This document shows positions 42,693 to 51,550 of a stretch of DNA of 64,000 nucleotides, one piece after another; positions within the stretch are counted from its first letter, which is position 1; every line of letters starts with the position of its first letter. Made by a program: the position numbers and the translations under genes. The notes below the pieces were generated by a model. The model was not told the origin of the DNA. It worked only from the letters and a program-made list of their open reading frames with translations, and ran no database searches. The DNA is from Lewinellaceae bacterium (GTDB lineage Bacteria; Bacteroidota; Bacteroidia; Chitinophagales; Saprospiraceae): the NCBI GenBank assembly GCA_020636405.1, contig JACJXW010000004.1:3584001-3648000 (forward strand), read 5' to 3'.

Positions 42693-43388
42693 ATGGCAAG
42701 AAGAAAAAGAAATCAGAAGAAGGCTGATGAGACCTTAGTAGATATCGTTGAAGTACGGGATAGCGCCCAGAGCTTTGTCGATGAGAACCAGCGGCTGATC
42801 TTTGGCGCTCTGGTAGCTCTGGTGGTGATCGTTGGTGGTTTTTTTGCCTACAATAACTTCATCAAGAAGCCTCACCAGGCCGAAGCTGTAGACCAAATGT
42901 TCCGTGCTCAGGAGCAGTTCGAAAGAGATTCTTTCGCCCTGGCGTTGAGCAACCCGGGCGGCGGCTATATGGGCTTCCTGGATATTATTAACAACTACGG
43001 AGGAACAGCTGCCGGAAATTCTGCAAAGTATTACGCAGGCGTTTCTTATCTCAACCTGGGCAAGTACGAGGCAGCTATTGACTACCTTAAGCAATTCAAA
43101 GCCAAAGGCAACGTTATGCCGATCATGAAGTACGGCGCCCTGGGCGACGCCTACTCTGAGTTGCAGGATTTCGACAGCGCTATGAAATTCTATAAAAAGG
43201 CCGCGGGTGAAGCTGAAAATGACCTGCTTACGCCTTATTATCTCAAGAAAATAGGTTTGCTACACGAGCGCAACGGCAACTTCGCCGAAGCACAAAAGGC
43301 CTATCAGGACATTCTGGACAAATATCCGGATTCTCCGGTGGGCAGGGATATTGAAAAGTACATTACCCGGGTAACAGCCAAGGGCTAA
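42693..43388 (+). CDS. Membrane-anchored tetratricopeptide protein
   Basis: 231 residues. A basic start (MARRKRNQKK) is followed by one membrane helix (about 37-55, LIFGALVALVVIVGGFFAY), leaving a C-terminal periplasmic domain with TPRs (GNSAKYYAGVSYLNLGKYEAAIDYLKQF, then YGALGDAYSELQDFDSAMKFYKKA, then EAQKAYQDILDKYPDSPVG). The architecture is like YfgM, which assists periplasmic folding at the translocon. That role is an analogy. Followed by a hairpin terminator. Confidence 0.85.
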   Translation: MARRKRNQKKADETLVDIVEVRDSAQSFVDENQRLIFGALVALVVIVGGFFAYNNFIKKPHQAEAVDQMFRAQEQFERDSFALALSNPGGGYMGFLDIINNYGGTAAGNSAKYYAGVSYLNLGKYEAAIDYLKQFKAKGNVMPIMKYGALGDAYSELQDFDSAMKFYKKAAGEAENDLLTPYYLKKIGLLHERNGNFAEAQKAYQDILDKYPDSPVGRDIEKYITRVTAKG

Positions 43389-43416
43389 GCCCGGACAGCT
43401 ATAATCTGCAAGAAGG

Positions 43417-43457
43417 AGGGGTAAGGAGGCAGGAACAGAAGCTTCCCTACCCCTTTT
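43417..43457 (+). terminator. Hairpin terminator after TPR gene
   Basis: GGGGTA...TACCCC stem, extended by GGA/TCC across an A-C mismatch, followed by TTTT. Located 29 bp after the stop at 43388. Confidence 0.6.
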
Positions 43458-43511
43458 GCTTTTGTCCCTCCTGCTGGGGGGCAATAATGTTCGAACAAAA
43501 AACTTTAGGCC

Positions 43512-44027
43512 ATGGCCAGTGCATTAAAAAACCTTTCCGATTACAACGAATCCACCATTCCTTCGGCGGAGGGCTCCTCGTTCGGTATCGTAGTCTCAGA
43601 ATGGAACGCCAGGATCACTCATGCTTTGTACGAAGCGTGCTATGACACCCTTGCTAAACATGGCGCCAGGGAAGAGAATATCCACGTCATGCAGGTTCCC
43701 GGTTCGTTCGAGCTGACGGCAGGCGCAAAAATGATCGCCGATGAACACAAGGTAGATGCCGTTATCTGTCTCGGCTGTGTGATCAAAGGGGAGACCAGCC
43801 ATAACGAGTACATCAACTATGCGGTCGCCAACGGGCTCACCAATCTCAGTATGGTGTATGGCCGTCCATTCGTATTCGGAGTGCTCACGCCCGATACCGA
43901 AGAGCAGGCACTGGACCGTGCCGGAGGCAAGCACGGCAACAAAGGCGTAGAGGCAGCGGTGACCGCCATCCGGATGGCTGCAATCAAAAAGGGCTTGAAA
44001 GGGAGCAAACCTAAGATTGGATTTTAA
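43512..44027 (+). CDS. ribH: 6,7-dimethyl-8-ribityllumazine synthase
   Basis: 171 residues, the icosahedral enzyme that condenses the ribityl-uracil with a butanone phosphate in riboflavin synthesis. Motifs are IVVSEWNARITHALYEAC (substrate strand), VMQVPGSFELTAGAKM, and CLGCVIKGETSHNEYINYAVANGL with the conserved histidine. FGVLTPDTEEQALDRAGGKHGNKG follows, the usual end of the fold. Length normal. It is 12 bp from the end of the convergent aroC. Confidence 0.96.
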   Translation: MASALKNLSDYNESTIPSAEGSSFGIVVSEWNARITHALYEACYDTLAKHGAREENIHVMQVPGSFELTAGAKMIADEHKVDAVICLGCVIKGETSHNEYINYAVANGLTNLSMVYGRPFVFGVLTPDTEEQALDRAGGKHGNKGVEAAVTAIRMAAIKKGLKGSKPKIGF

Positions 44028-44039
44028 CCCGAAGGGCTC

Positions 44040-45119
44040 CTATAGCTTTACCATCCGTTGTATCAACAAATGGTCGGCAAGGACCAGCGCCGCCATGGCC
44101 TCCACAATGGGTACGGCACGGGGCACAACACAGGGGTCGTGGCGCCCTTTGCCTTCAATGACTACGGCATCGCCGGCTTCATTGACGGATTCCTGCGGCG
44201 GCACAATGGTAGCTACCGGTTTGAATGCCAGCCGGAAGTAGATGTCCATCCCATTGGAAATGCCGCCTTGTATCCCCCCGGAGTAGTTGGTATCCGTTCG
44301 GATCTGGCCTTCATCGTTGTAAAAGCGGTCATTGTGTTCCGAGCCGCGCATTTTAACCCCTTCGAACCCAGATCCGTATTCGAACCCCTTACAGGCGTTG
44401 ATGCCCAGCATCGCTCTGCCCAGGTTGGCGTGCAGTTTGTCAAAAGCCGGGTCGCCCAGGCCGGCGGGACAGCCCGTTACCACACAACTGACCACCCCTC
44501 CGATGGTGTCTCCGGCCTTGCGGACTTCCTTGATCAGTGCTTCCATCTTTTCCGCCATGGAGGGATCCGGGCAGCGAACAGGGTTAGACTCCACCAGTCC
44601 GAGGTTAATTTCACTGTAAAGCTTATCCAATGCCAGATGTCCAACCTGGCTCACATAGGCCCGGATGTCGATACCGTGGTGCCGCAAAAAGAGCTTCGCA
44701 ATGGCTCCTGCCGCCACGCGCGCCGCGGTTTCCCGGGCCGATGACCGCCCGCCGCCTCGGTAATCGCGAACACCATATTTGACGTGATAGGTAAAATCGG
44801 CGTGAGAGGGACGAAATTTATCGGCGATATGGGTGTAGTCCCGGGAGCGGGCATCGGCATTGAATATCACCATAGCAATAGGGGTGCCGGTAGCCTTGCC
44901 TTCGAACACACCGGACAGAATCTCCATCCTGTCCTCTTCCTTGCGCTGGGTGACGATCTTTGACTGCCCGGGGCGGCGGCGCATCAGTTCGTTCTGGATG
45001 AAATCCTCATCGATCTCCAGCCCGGCGGGGCAACCGTCCAGGACCAGTCCAATGGCCCTGCCATGAGATTCTCCGAAAGTGGTGACCCTGAATGCTTGTC
45101 CGAATGTATTACCTGCCAC
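44040..45119 (-). CDS. aroC: Chorismate synthase
   Basis: 359 residues, last enzyme of the shikimate pathway, FMN-dependent. Family signatures are GESHGRAIGLVLDGCPAG, RRRPGQSKIVTQRKE, the middle YRGGGRSSARETAARVAAGAIAK and the C-terminal RHDPCVVPRAVPIVEAMAALVLAD. Length and motif order are normal. A minus-strand TAACTTTG at 45158-45151 is the likely promoter, in the region shared with the divergent mutS2. Confidence 0.97.
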   Translation of the reverse strand: MAGNTFGQAFRVTTFGESHGRAIGLVLDGCPAGLEIDEDFIQNELMRRRPGQSKIVTQRKEEDRMEILSGVFEGKATGTPIAMVIFNADARSRDYTHIADKFRPSHADFTYHVKYGVRDYRGGGRSSARETAARVAAGAIAKLFLRHHGIDIRAYVSQVGHLALDKLYSEINLGLVESNPVRCPDPSMAEKMEALIKEVRKAGDTIGGVVSCVVTGCPAGLGDPAFDKLHANLGRAMLGINACKGFEYGSGFEGVKMRGSEHNDRFYNDEGQIRTDTNYSGGIQGGISNGMDIYFRLAFKPVATIVPPQESVNEAGDAVVIEGKGRHDPCVVPRAVPIVEAMAALVLADHLLIQRMVKL

Positions 45120-45150
45120 TTTGTTGAATTTTTTTTGAATGATAAGGGCA

Positions 45151-45158
45151 CAAAGTTA
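45151..45158 (-). promoter_or_regulatory. -7 box for aroC (TAACTTTG)
   Basis: Minus-strand TAACTTTG, 31 bp before the aroC start codon; no clear -33 box. Confidence 0.5.
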
Positions 45159-45278
45159 ATAAGTCGATTGGAACTCTTGAGCCCTATTATTGTTTCCTTA
45201 GATCGAAAGAAAGTACGACTGCGCGCGAATTCGGACGTGCCGTTTGCTAAATGGACGTGTTTTTAGAGAGGAATGCAT

Positions 45279-45286
45279 TATATTCG
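45279..45286 (+). promoter_or_regulatory. -7 box for mutS2 (TATATTCG)
   Basis: TATATTCG (TAnnTTCG variant) 25 bp before ATG 45312. It lies downstream of the alternative ATG at 45273, which argues for 45312 as the start. Confidence 0.5.
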
Positions 45287-45311
45287 CGATGCTGGAAAAA
45301 ATGGCAAATCA

Positions 45312-47702
45312 ATGCAACTTTTACCCCGAGATCTATACGAAAAGCTGGAGTTTGAAAAGGTACTCGAACTACTGGAGAAAGAATGCCTGGGTGAATTAGG
45401 AATAGCGGCCGTTCATGCGCTTAAACCTGCGGCCACCCTAGAACTGATCGAACGCGGACTGAATGAAACGCGGGAATTCAAGCTTTCACTGGATGAAAAT
45501 GACCATCTCCCCATTTCTGGTTATTCCACTATTTCCGAAGAGTTGCGTATGCTGGAAGTAGAAGGGTATGTCTTGCCCGAGGAAGGCCTGCGCAATATCT
45601 ATGCCGTATTGGCATTTGCCCGCGATATTTTCAGGTTCTTCAAAGGGTCCCGCCGGGCAACCTATCCGTATCTGTATGCCAATATCCGGGATGTATCTTT
45701 CGATGAAGGCCTGCTGGAGGCTATCGAAAAAGTGATCGATGAAGACGGGAACATCCGCCCGGATGCTTCTCCAGAGTTGCTGAAGATCCGCAGGCAGATG
45801 CAGTCCAAACAAAAAGAACTGGAACGGCAATTCCGAATCGTCATCAACGAATACCGTAGTAAAGGCTGGCTATCGGACAACATTGAGAGCTTTCGCAACG
45901 GCCGGCGCGTGCTCAGCGTCCCTTCCGAGCATAAGAGAAAGATCCGGGGCATCATCCACGATGAATCGACTACCGGTAAAACGGCTTTTATAGAACCGGA
46001 GGCCATCATCGACATCAATAACGACATCTTCGACCTGGAGACGGAGGAGCGGCGCGAGATCTACCGCATTCTTCGTGAGCTGAGCGCCAAACTGCGGCCC
46101 TATGTCCCCCAAATGCGTATCTACCAGGATATCCTTGGCCATTTCGATTTCATCCAGGCTAAAGCACGGCTGGCCCGCCAGATGGATGCGGTGCAGCCCA
46201 AGGTTTTTGATAAACCTCATTTTGGCATCCAGAAGGGCCGTCACCCTTTGTTATACCTTAAAAATAAAAAGTTGGGCAAGAAAACGGTGCCCTTCGATTT
46301 TACCCTGTTTGGCGGGAACCGCATTCTTATGCTTAGCGGGCCCAACGCCGGCGGTAAATCCATCACCCTGAAATCTGTGGGGTTGATGCAACTGATGATG
46401 CAGTCAGGCCTTTTGGTCCCCGTGGAAGAAGGTTCGGAAATGGGAGTCTTTCAGGAATTGTTCGCCGATATCGGAGACCAGCAGTCCATTGAAGATGACC
46501 TCAGCACCTACAGTTCTCACCTGGAGAACATGCGCAACTTCCTGGAACGGGCCGGCAGCAGCACCTTGGTCCTGATTGATGAATTCGGGTCAGGTACCGA
46601 CCCCAAGATCGGAGGCGCCATCGCCGAGGCCATTTTAAAGGAGCTCAATCAAAAAATGGTGTTCGGCGTCATCACCACTCACTACAGCAACCTTAAGATC
46701 TTTGCCTTTAAAGCCAAAGGTATTGTCAATGGCTCCATGTTCTTCGACAAGGACAGCTTGTCACCAACCTATGAATTGCAGGTCGGCCGGCCAGGCAGTT
46801 CTTACGCCTATGAGATCGCTGAAAAAAGCGGATTGAGCAAGAGGGTGCTGGACCATGCCAAACACCGCACCGGGAAAAATGAAAAAGCCGTCGACCAGTT
46901 ACTGGTAGACCTGCAACAGGAAAAACAAGAGCTGGAAGACAAGCTTCGGGAAATGAAGGACCGGGAAGACAAGCTCGACAAACTCATTAAGAACTACGAG
47001 CAATTGCACCGGGATCTGGAATACCGTCGCAAAAAAATGAAGCTCGAGTTGAAGGAACAGGCCCTTCAACAATCCGCCCGCGACAATAAAGAACTGGAGC
47101 GCATTGTCCGTGAGATCAAAGAGAAACAAAATCTCGAAAAAGCCAAGGAATTGGCTATGCAGGCCAAGGAAGAGCGCCAGCAACTCTCCGAAGAAGTAGG
47201 TGGCCTAAGAGAAGAGATCTACTACCAACCGGTTGCTAAGGAAGATAAGAACAAGGAGATCCAGGTGGGAGACTTTGTGAAATTGCGCAGCGGCGGGGCA
47301 ACGGGCACAGTGGAATCCATCGACCGCAATAAGGCCGTGGTAACCATGGGCCAGATGCGCATGACCATAAAATTGCGCGACCTGCAGCACGCCAGGGCTC
47401 CGTTGGAGGTTCAAAGCTCGAAAAGTGTACAATCCGATACGGTCGCTCAGGCCGCCAGCTTCGAATCCAAACTGGATATTCGGGGAATGCGTTATGATGA
47501 AGCCCTGAAAGTTGTGGAGGACTTTGTCGACCAGGCTCTGATTTCCAATACGTTCAACCTGCAGATCGTGCATGGCAAGGGCAACGGCATTCTGCGCAAT
47601 GCGGTGCGGAAGAAACTCCGCGAATACAACGTTAACATGGATGTGTGGCACCCCGAGCAGCAACAAGGAGGGGATGGGGTGACGTTGGTAGAGATCAAGT
47701 AG
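45312..47702 (+). CDS. mutS2: Endonuclease MutS2
   Basis: 796 residues. A MutS-like clamp and lever region is followed by the ATPase with Walker A in LSGPNAGGKSITLKS (about residue 340) and the Walker B region STLVLIDEFGSGTDP. A long coiled coil follows (about 510-620), then a C-terminal Smr endonuclease domain starting KLDIRGMRYDEALKVVEDF with IVHGKGNGILRNAV. MutS2 lacks the mismatch-recognition domain; in other bacteria it limits recombination or acts on collided ribosomes. Start 45312 is downstream of a TATATTCG box; an ATG at 45273 would precede it. Confidence 0.95.
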   Translation: MQLLPRDLYEKLEFEKVLELLEKECLGELGIAAVHALKPAATLELIERGLNETREFKLSLDENDHLPISGYSTISEELRMLEVEGYVLPEEGLRNIYAVLAFARDIFRFFKGSRRATYPYLYANIRDVSFDEGLLEAIEKVIDEDGNIRPDASPELLKIRRQMQSKQKELERQFRIVINEYRSKGWLSDNIESFRNGRRVLSVPSEHKRKIRGIIHDESTTGKTAFIEPEAIIDINNDIFDLETEERREIYRILRELSAKLRPYVPQMRIYQDILGHFDFIQAKARLARQMDAVQPKVFDKPHFGIQKGRHPLLYLKNKKLGKKTVPFDFTLFGGNRILMLSGPNAGGKSITLKSVGLMQLMMQSGLLVPVEEGSEMGVFQELFADIGDQQSIEDDLSTYSSHLENMRNFLERAGSSTLVLIDEFGSGTDPKIGGAIAEAILKELNQKMVFGVITTHYSNLKIFAFKAKGIVNGSMFFDKDSLSPTYELQVGRPGSSYAYEIAEKSGLSKRVLDHAKHRTGKNEKAVDQLLVDLQQEKQELEDKLREMKDREDKLDKLIKNYEQLHRDLEYRRKKMKLELKEQALQQSARDNKELERIVREIKEKQNLEKAKELAMQAKEERQQLSEEVGGLREEIYYQPVAKEDKNKEIQVGDFVKLRSGGATGTVESIDRNKAVVTMGQMRMTIKLRDLQHARAPLEVQSSKSVQSDTVAQAASFESKLDIRGMRYDEALKVVEDFVDQALISNTFNLQIVHGKGNGILRNAVRKKLREYNVNMDVWHPEQQQGGDGVTLVEIK

Positions 47703-47705
47703 CGC

Positions 47706-47720
47706 AGGAATGATGGAATG
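47706..47720. repeat. 15-mer shared with 14884-14898
   Basis: AGGAATGATGGAATG, identical to the intergenic copy at 14884; here it overlaps the left arm of a long hairpin. Confidence 0.45.
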
Positions 47721-47774
47721 AAGGAAGGATTGCCGGGGCCGAGGGGGCGCAATATTCAGTCCTTCCCTTATTCC
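47715..47774. repeat. Long imperfect inverted repeat between mutS2 and ndk
   Basis: Two 18-base arms (47715-47732 and 47757-47774) pair at 17 of 18 positions counting two G-U pairs, around a GC-rich 24-nt loop. The genes on either side converge, so it may terminate both, though no T tract follows. It may instead be a short interspersed element. Confidence 0.6.
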
Positions 47775-47787
47775 ATCGATCCTTTTT

Positions 47788-48207
47788 CTAAAACATTTCA
47801 GTTGCAGCGAAATGGAAGCTGGCCTCGCGGGCCGCGTTCTCATCAGAATCGGCGCCGTGAACGGCATTCTCGCCGATGCTCTTGGCAAACAGCGCACGGA
47901 TGGTACCAGGAGCGGCCTTTGACGGATCAGTAGCTCCGATCAGTTCCCGGAAAGACTCCACGGCATTCTCTTTTTCGAGTACTGCGGCAACGATCGGGCC
48001 GGAAGACATAAATTCCACCAGTTCTCCGTAGAAGGGGCGTTCCTTGTGTACTTCGTAGAATTCTCCCGCCTTTTCCGTAGATAATTTGGTCAGTTTCATT
48101 GCTACGATCCGGAACCCCGCCTCGTTGATCTTTGCCAGGATACCCCCGATGTGGCCGGCTTTGACGGCATCGGGCTTGATCATTGTAAATGTTCTGTTTC
48201 CAGCCAT
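47788..48207 (-). CDS. ndk: Nucleoside diphosphate kinase
   Basis: 139 residues that balance the NTP pool. TMIKPDAVKAGHIGGIL at the start, RPFYGELVEFMSSGPIVA in the middle, and the phosphohistidine in NAVHGADSDENA, with S-D-E-N wording as in the family. Length normal. A minus-strand TACTTTTG box at 48262-48255 precedes the gene. Convergent with mutS2. Confidence 0.97.
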   Translation of the reverse strand: MAGNRTFTMIKPDAVKAGHIGGILAKINEAGFRIVAMKLTKLSTEKAGEFYEVHKERPFYGELVEFMSSGPIVAAVLEKENAVESFRELIGATDPSKAAPGTIRALFAKSIGENAVHGADSDENAAREASFHFAATEMF

Positions 48208-48254
48208 TATAATCTTCGTTTTGATTGTTTTTTCTGTGTTTTCAAAAAGCGCTG

Positions 48255-48262
48255 CAAAAGTA
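48255..48262 (-). promoter_or_regulatory. -7 box for ndk (TACTTTTG)
   Basis: Minus-strand TACTTTTG, full TAnnTTTG match, 47 bp upstream of the ndk start. Confidence 0.5.
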
Positions 48263-48423
48263 AGGAAACTGGGTTAATTGGACGAAGCAAGCGCTTATAT
48301 TTTTCCTTTTTATTCCAATAATCTTCTGATGTGTGCTGTTTTGTCAAAGGATCCAAACCCCTGGCATGATATTTTGGTTAAATTCATATTTTTTGGCAAT
48401 TTCGCATCCTGATTTAACCGCTA

Positions 48424-49431
48424 ATGATAGAAAATATAAAGGAGCTCAAGGCTCTGCTGGGGTATCCGAAAGACATCGTTATCACTACGCACCGCAATCC
48501 GGACGGCGACGCCATCGGTTCTTCTTTGGGCGTATACCACTTTCTGAACAAGCTGGGCCACACGGTACACATCGTGTCCCCTTCCGAATATCCGGACGTG
48601 TTTGGGTGGATGGAGGATATTGAACGGATCATCATTTACGATATTGAACCGGAACGGTCCCAGGAAGTCATCGAACGGGCAGATATCATCTTCTGCCTCG
48701 ATTTCAACGCGCTGGACCGCATTGATAAGGTCGGAGAGCTGATCGAGAAAGCCCGGGGCGCCCGGGTAATGGTCGACCACCACCTGTATCCCGAGCCGTT
48801 CGCCGAATTCGTGCTCTCCGATACCACCGCCAGTTCTACCTGCGAACTGGTCTTCGACCTCATCACCGGCCTTGGCTGGAAAGAGCACATGGACCACCTC
48901 ATCGGAGAATGCTTATTCACCGGAATATTAACGGATACCGGGTCATTCAAGTACAGTACCTCCGCGAAATTGTACCGTATCGTGGCGGAGTTGATCGAAT
49001 TCGGGGTGGATGACTACAAGTTGCAGGACCTCATTTTTAACAGCATGAAGGAGAAGCACCTTCGCCTGCTGGGGCACTGCCTGAACAACCGGATGGAGAT
49101 CCTGGAAGAATATAATACCGGGATCATCACCCTAACCAAAGAAGATTATGCTAACTTTGACATTCAGAGGGGTGATACCGAGGGCATTGTCAACTACCTG
49201 TTGAAGGTCAAGAATGTGAAAGTAGCTGCCTTTATTACCGAGCAGCCGACGATCGTCAAGATCTCCCTGCGTTCCAAAGGAGACTTTTCCGTACAGGAAA
49301 TTGCCAAGCGCCATTTCAAGGGAGGTGGCCATAAAAATGCATCCGGAGGATATTCTTTTCAGACTTTGAGCGCAACCGTCCGGCGGTTCAAGAAAGTACT
49401 GCCCCAGTATAAGGACCAACTGATTGCCTGA
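48424..49431 (+). CDS. nrnA: DHH-family nanoRNase / PAP phosphatase
   Basis: 335 residues of the DHH/DHHA1 phosphoesterase family; NrnA members degrade RNA dinucleotides and hydrolyse pAp. Metal-site motifs are TTHRNPDGDAIGSS, CLDFNALDR, the eponymous MVDHHLYPEP, and TDTGSFKYS; the DHHA1 end has GGGHKNASGGYS. All ligands look present. The protein appears monofunctional-length. The FKBP gene follows by 43 bp, likely co-transcribed. Confidence 0.92.
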   Translation: MIENIKELKALLGYPKDIVITTHRNPDGDAIGSSLGVYHFLNKLGHTVHIVSPSEYPDVFGWMEDIERIIIYDIEPERSQEVIERADIIFCLDFNALDRIDKVGELIEKARGARVMVDHHLYPEPFAEFVLSDTTASSTCELVFDLITGLGWKEHMDHLIGECLFTGILTDTGSFKYSTSAKLYRIVAELIEFGVDDYKLQDLIFNSMKEKHLRLLGHCLNNRMEILEEYNTGIITLTKEDYANFDIQRGDTEGIVNYLLKVKNVKVAAFITEQPTIVKISLRSKGDFSVQEIAKRHFKGGGHKNASGGYSFQTLSATVRRFKKVLPQYKDQLIA

Positions 49432-49474
49432 ATGAACACAGTTTTACAATTGCTCAGTTCAATTTCCACAACTT

Positions 49475-50365
49475 ATGCGAATTGCTTTTTTTTTCGCTTT
49501 TCTGTGTATCCTGGCATTGGTTTCCTGTGAGCAGGAAAAGGGCAGGCTCGTGACTAAGCATGGCTATGAATATGTCAACCATACCAATCTCGATGGCGCC
49601 AAACCGCAACCGGGAGAATATGTCTACTTTCAGGTTCAGATCCGGAACGGGGACAGCATAACCCATTCGACCCGGCTGCAGGGCGCAGCTCCATTCCTGC
49701 AGATACCTTCAGTGGACAATCCTCAACGTAGGCCTTCGCCACTGGAGGACGTCCTGCGGGAAATGTCGGTAGGCGACAGTGTCACTGTGTTCATCAGGCT
49801 CGACTCCCTGAGAGGTAAATTCAATGAGTTTAACGATGCTGAGATCATTTACTACGACGTAGTGCTCAATGACATCAAAACGGTAGATAGTTTTCAGGAA
49901 AATGCCAAGCGGGAGCGGGAAGAACAGAAACAAGAGGCTGAGGCCGCCAGAGCCAGGTTCAGCACGGTGGCGGACGAAGTAAAGGAGACGCTGAGGGCTT
50001 ACAAAGCAGGAGAATTACAGGAACAGCTGCACGAAACCGATTCCGGGTTGAAATATATCATCCATGAACAAGGATCGGGCAAGCAGGTAGAACCAGGGCG
50101 CAACGTGAGCGTTCACTATTTTGGAGCCCTGATGAACGGGAAAATGTACGATAGTTCTTTCAAACAAGGGGACCCACTACGCTTTCCGGTAGGTGAAGGC
50201 CGGCGCATTAAAGGGTGGGACGAAGCTGTAACCCTGCTTCGGGAGGGGGAAAAAGCCACCTTCTTCATCCCATGGCCACTGGCATACGGAGAAAAGGGCT
50301 CTTCTCCTGATATACCCTCCAAAGCGGATCTGGTTTTGTACCTCGAAGTTGTGGAAGTTTACTGA
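49475..50365 (+). CDS. FKBP-type peptidyl-prolyl isomerase lipoprotein
   Basis: 296 residues. The lipoprotein signal MRIAFFFAFLCILALVSC (Cys18) targets it to the envelope. The N-terminal half (about 25-140) is a divergent FKBP-like or chaperone module with YVYFQVQIRNGDS and SVGDSVTVFIRLDSL. A charged helical linker (about 145-180) follows, then a canonical FKBP domain (about 190-295) with VSVHYFGALMNGKMYDSSFKQG, IKGWDEAVTLLREGEKATFFIPWPLAYGEKG. It likely helps fold periplasmic or outer-membrane proteins. Two FKBP-type units in tandem would match the Bacteroidota habit. Confidence 0.9.
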   Translation: MRIAFFFAFLCILALVSCEQEKGRLVTKHGYEYVNHTNLDGAKPQPGEYVYFQVQIRNGDSITHSTRLQGAAPFLQIPSVDNPQRRPSPLEDVLREMSVGDSVTVFIRLDSLRGKFNEFNDAEIIYYDVVLNDIKTVDSFQENAKREREEQKQEAEAARARFSTVADEVKETLRAYKAGELQEQLHETDSGLKYIIHEQGSGKQVEPGRNVSVHYFGALMNGKMYDSSFKQGDPLRFPVGEGRRIKGWDEAVTLLREGEKATFFIPWPLAYGEKGSSPDIPSKADLVLYLEVVEVY

Positions 50366-50462
50366 TTCTTATCCTTTTAAGGAAATTATTTGTTATACTA
50401 TAGCTTATTATTTAACCAACGGAAAGCCATGCTGCTTTCCCTAAACCAAAGGAGGCGTTATT

Positions 50463-51549
50463 ATGACAGCCGATCAACTGAAAACGTTGAAGGACCGCCT
50501 GGGTGTTCTTGGGAGGTATCTTTGACGTCGATGAACGTCAATTTCAGATCGAAGAAAAAGAACAGCAAACGCTGAACCCCAATTTCTGGGACGACCCCAA
50601 GCGGGCGGAAGCCATCCTCAAGGAGCTCAAAAGCCATAAAGCCTGGCTGGCTTCTTACGAAAAAGTGAAGGCCAAGATCGAAGATGCAGAGGTGCTCTAT
50701 GAATTCCTCAAAGAAGGGGAAGGCACCGAAGAGGAAGTCGACGCCCGCTACGAGGAAGCCCTGGAAGCTGTAGAAGACCTGGAATTCCATTCCACCCTCA
50801 ACAAGCCTGAGGACGAGCTGGGCGCCGTACTGGAGATCAACTCCGGCGCCGGCGGCACGGAAGCTTGTGACTGGTCGGAAATGCTGTTGCGCATGTATAC
50901 CATGTGGGCAGAGAAGCAGGGGTTCAAAGTTTCAGAACTCAATCGAACGGATGGTGATGTAGCCGGCATCCGCTCGGCATCTATCGAGATCAAGGGCGAC
51001 TTCGTCTATGGCCTGCTCAAGGGTGAGAACGGGGTCCACCGCCTGGTCCGGATCAGTCCGTTCAATGCCCAGGGTAAAAGGATGACATCTTTTTCCTCTG
51101 TCTTTGTGCACCCCATGGTGGACGACCGCATCGAGGTCGAGATCAACCCCGCCGACCTGGAATGGGATACCTTCCGCTCCAGTGGCGCCGGTGGGCAGCA
51201 CGTCAACAAGACCGAATCCGCCGTTCGGGTCCGGCACCTGCCGTCCGGTATCGTTGTGGAATGCCAGCAGGAACGGTCTCAGCATATGAACCGGGATAAG
51301 GCCATACAAATGCTGAAATCCCGCCTGTATGAGCTCGAACTGGAAAAACAAAGGGCTGAAAAGGAAAAGGTGGAAGCCGGAAAAATGAAGAACGAGTGGG
51401 GTTCACAGATCCGCAGTTATGTTCTGGATGACCGCCGGGTCAAAGACCACCGCACTAATTACCAGACAAGCCAGACGGAAGCCGTTCTCGACGGCGAACT
51501 CAATGAGTTCCTGAAGGCTTTCCTGATGAACAGCACGGTGGAGAGTTAA
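50463..51549 (+). CDS. prfB: Peptide chain release factor 2 (programmed +1 frameshift)
   Basis: Reads UAA and UGA stop codons. The gene starts at ATG 50463 behind a perfect AAAGGAGG (50448-50455). After 20 codons the frame reaches CTT TGA C (50520-50526), preceded by GGGAGGTAT, which is the classic RF2 autoregulatory site. Shifting +1 gives a 365-residue product. Downstream are the GGQ motif (RSSGAGGQHVNKTESAVR) and the SPF-type anticodon-mimic region, with RISPFNAQGKR. High RF2 makes TGA terminate; low RF2 favours the shift. The next gene starts one base after the stop. Confidence 0.97.
50520..50526 (+). promoter_or_regulatory. RF2 frameshift site CTTTGAC
   Basis: Slippery CTT followed by in-frame TGA and C, with the Shine-Dalgarno-like GGGAGG three bases upstream. 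Reading continues in +1 from GAC (50524). Confidence 0.95.
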
Positions 51550-51550
51550 T

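Noticed and set aside
50463..50530. prfB appears split by a stop codon, as if by a sequencing error
   Set aside because: The CTTTGAC context with upstream GGGAGG is the well-known RF2 programmed frameshift, so the gene is whole.
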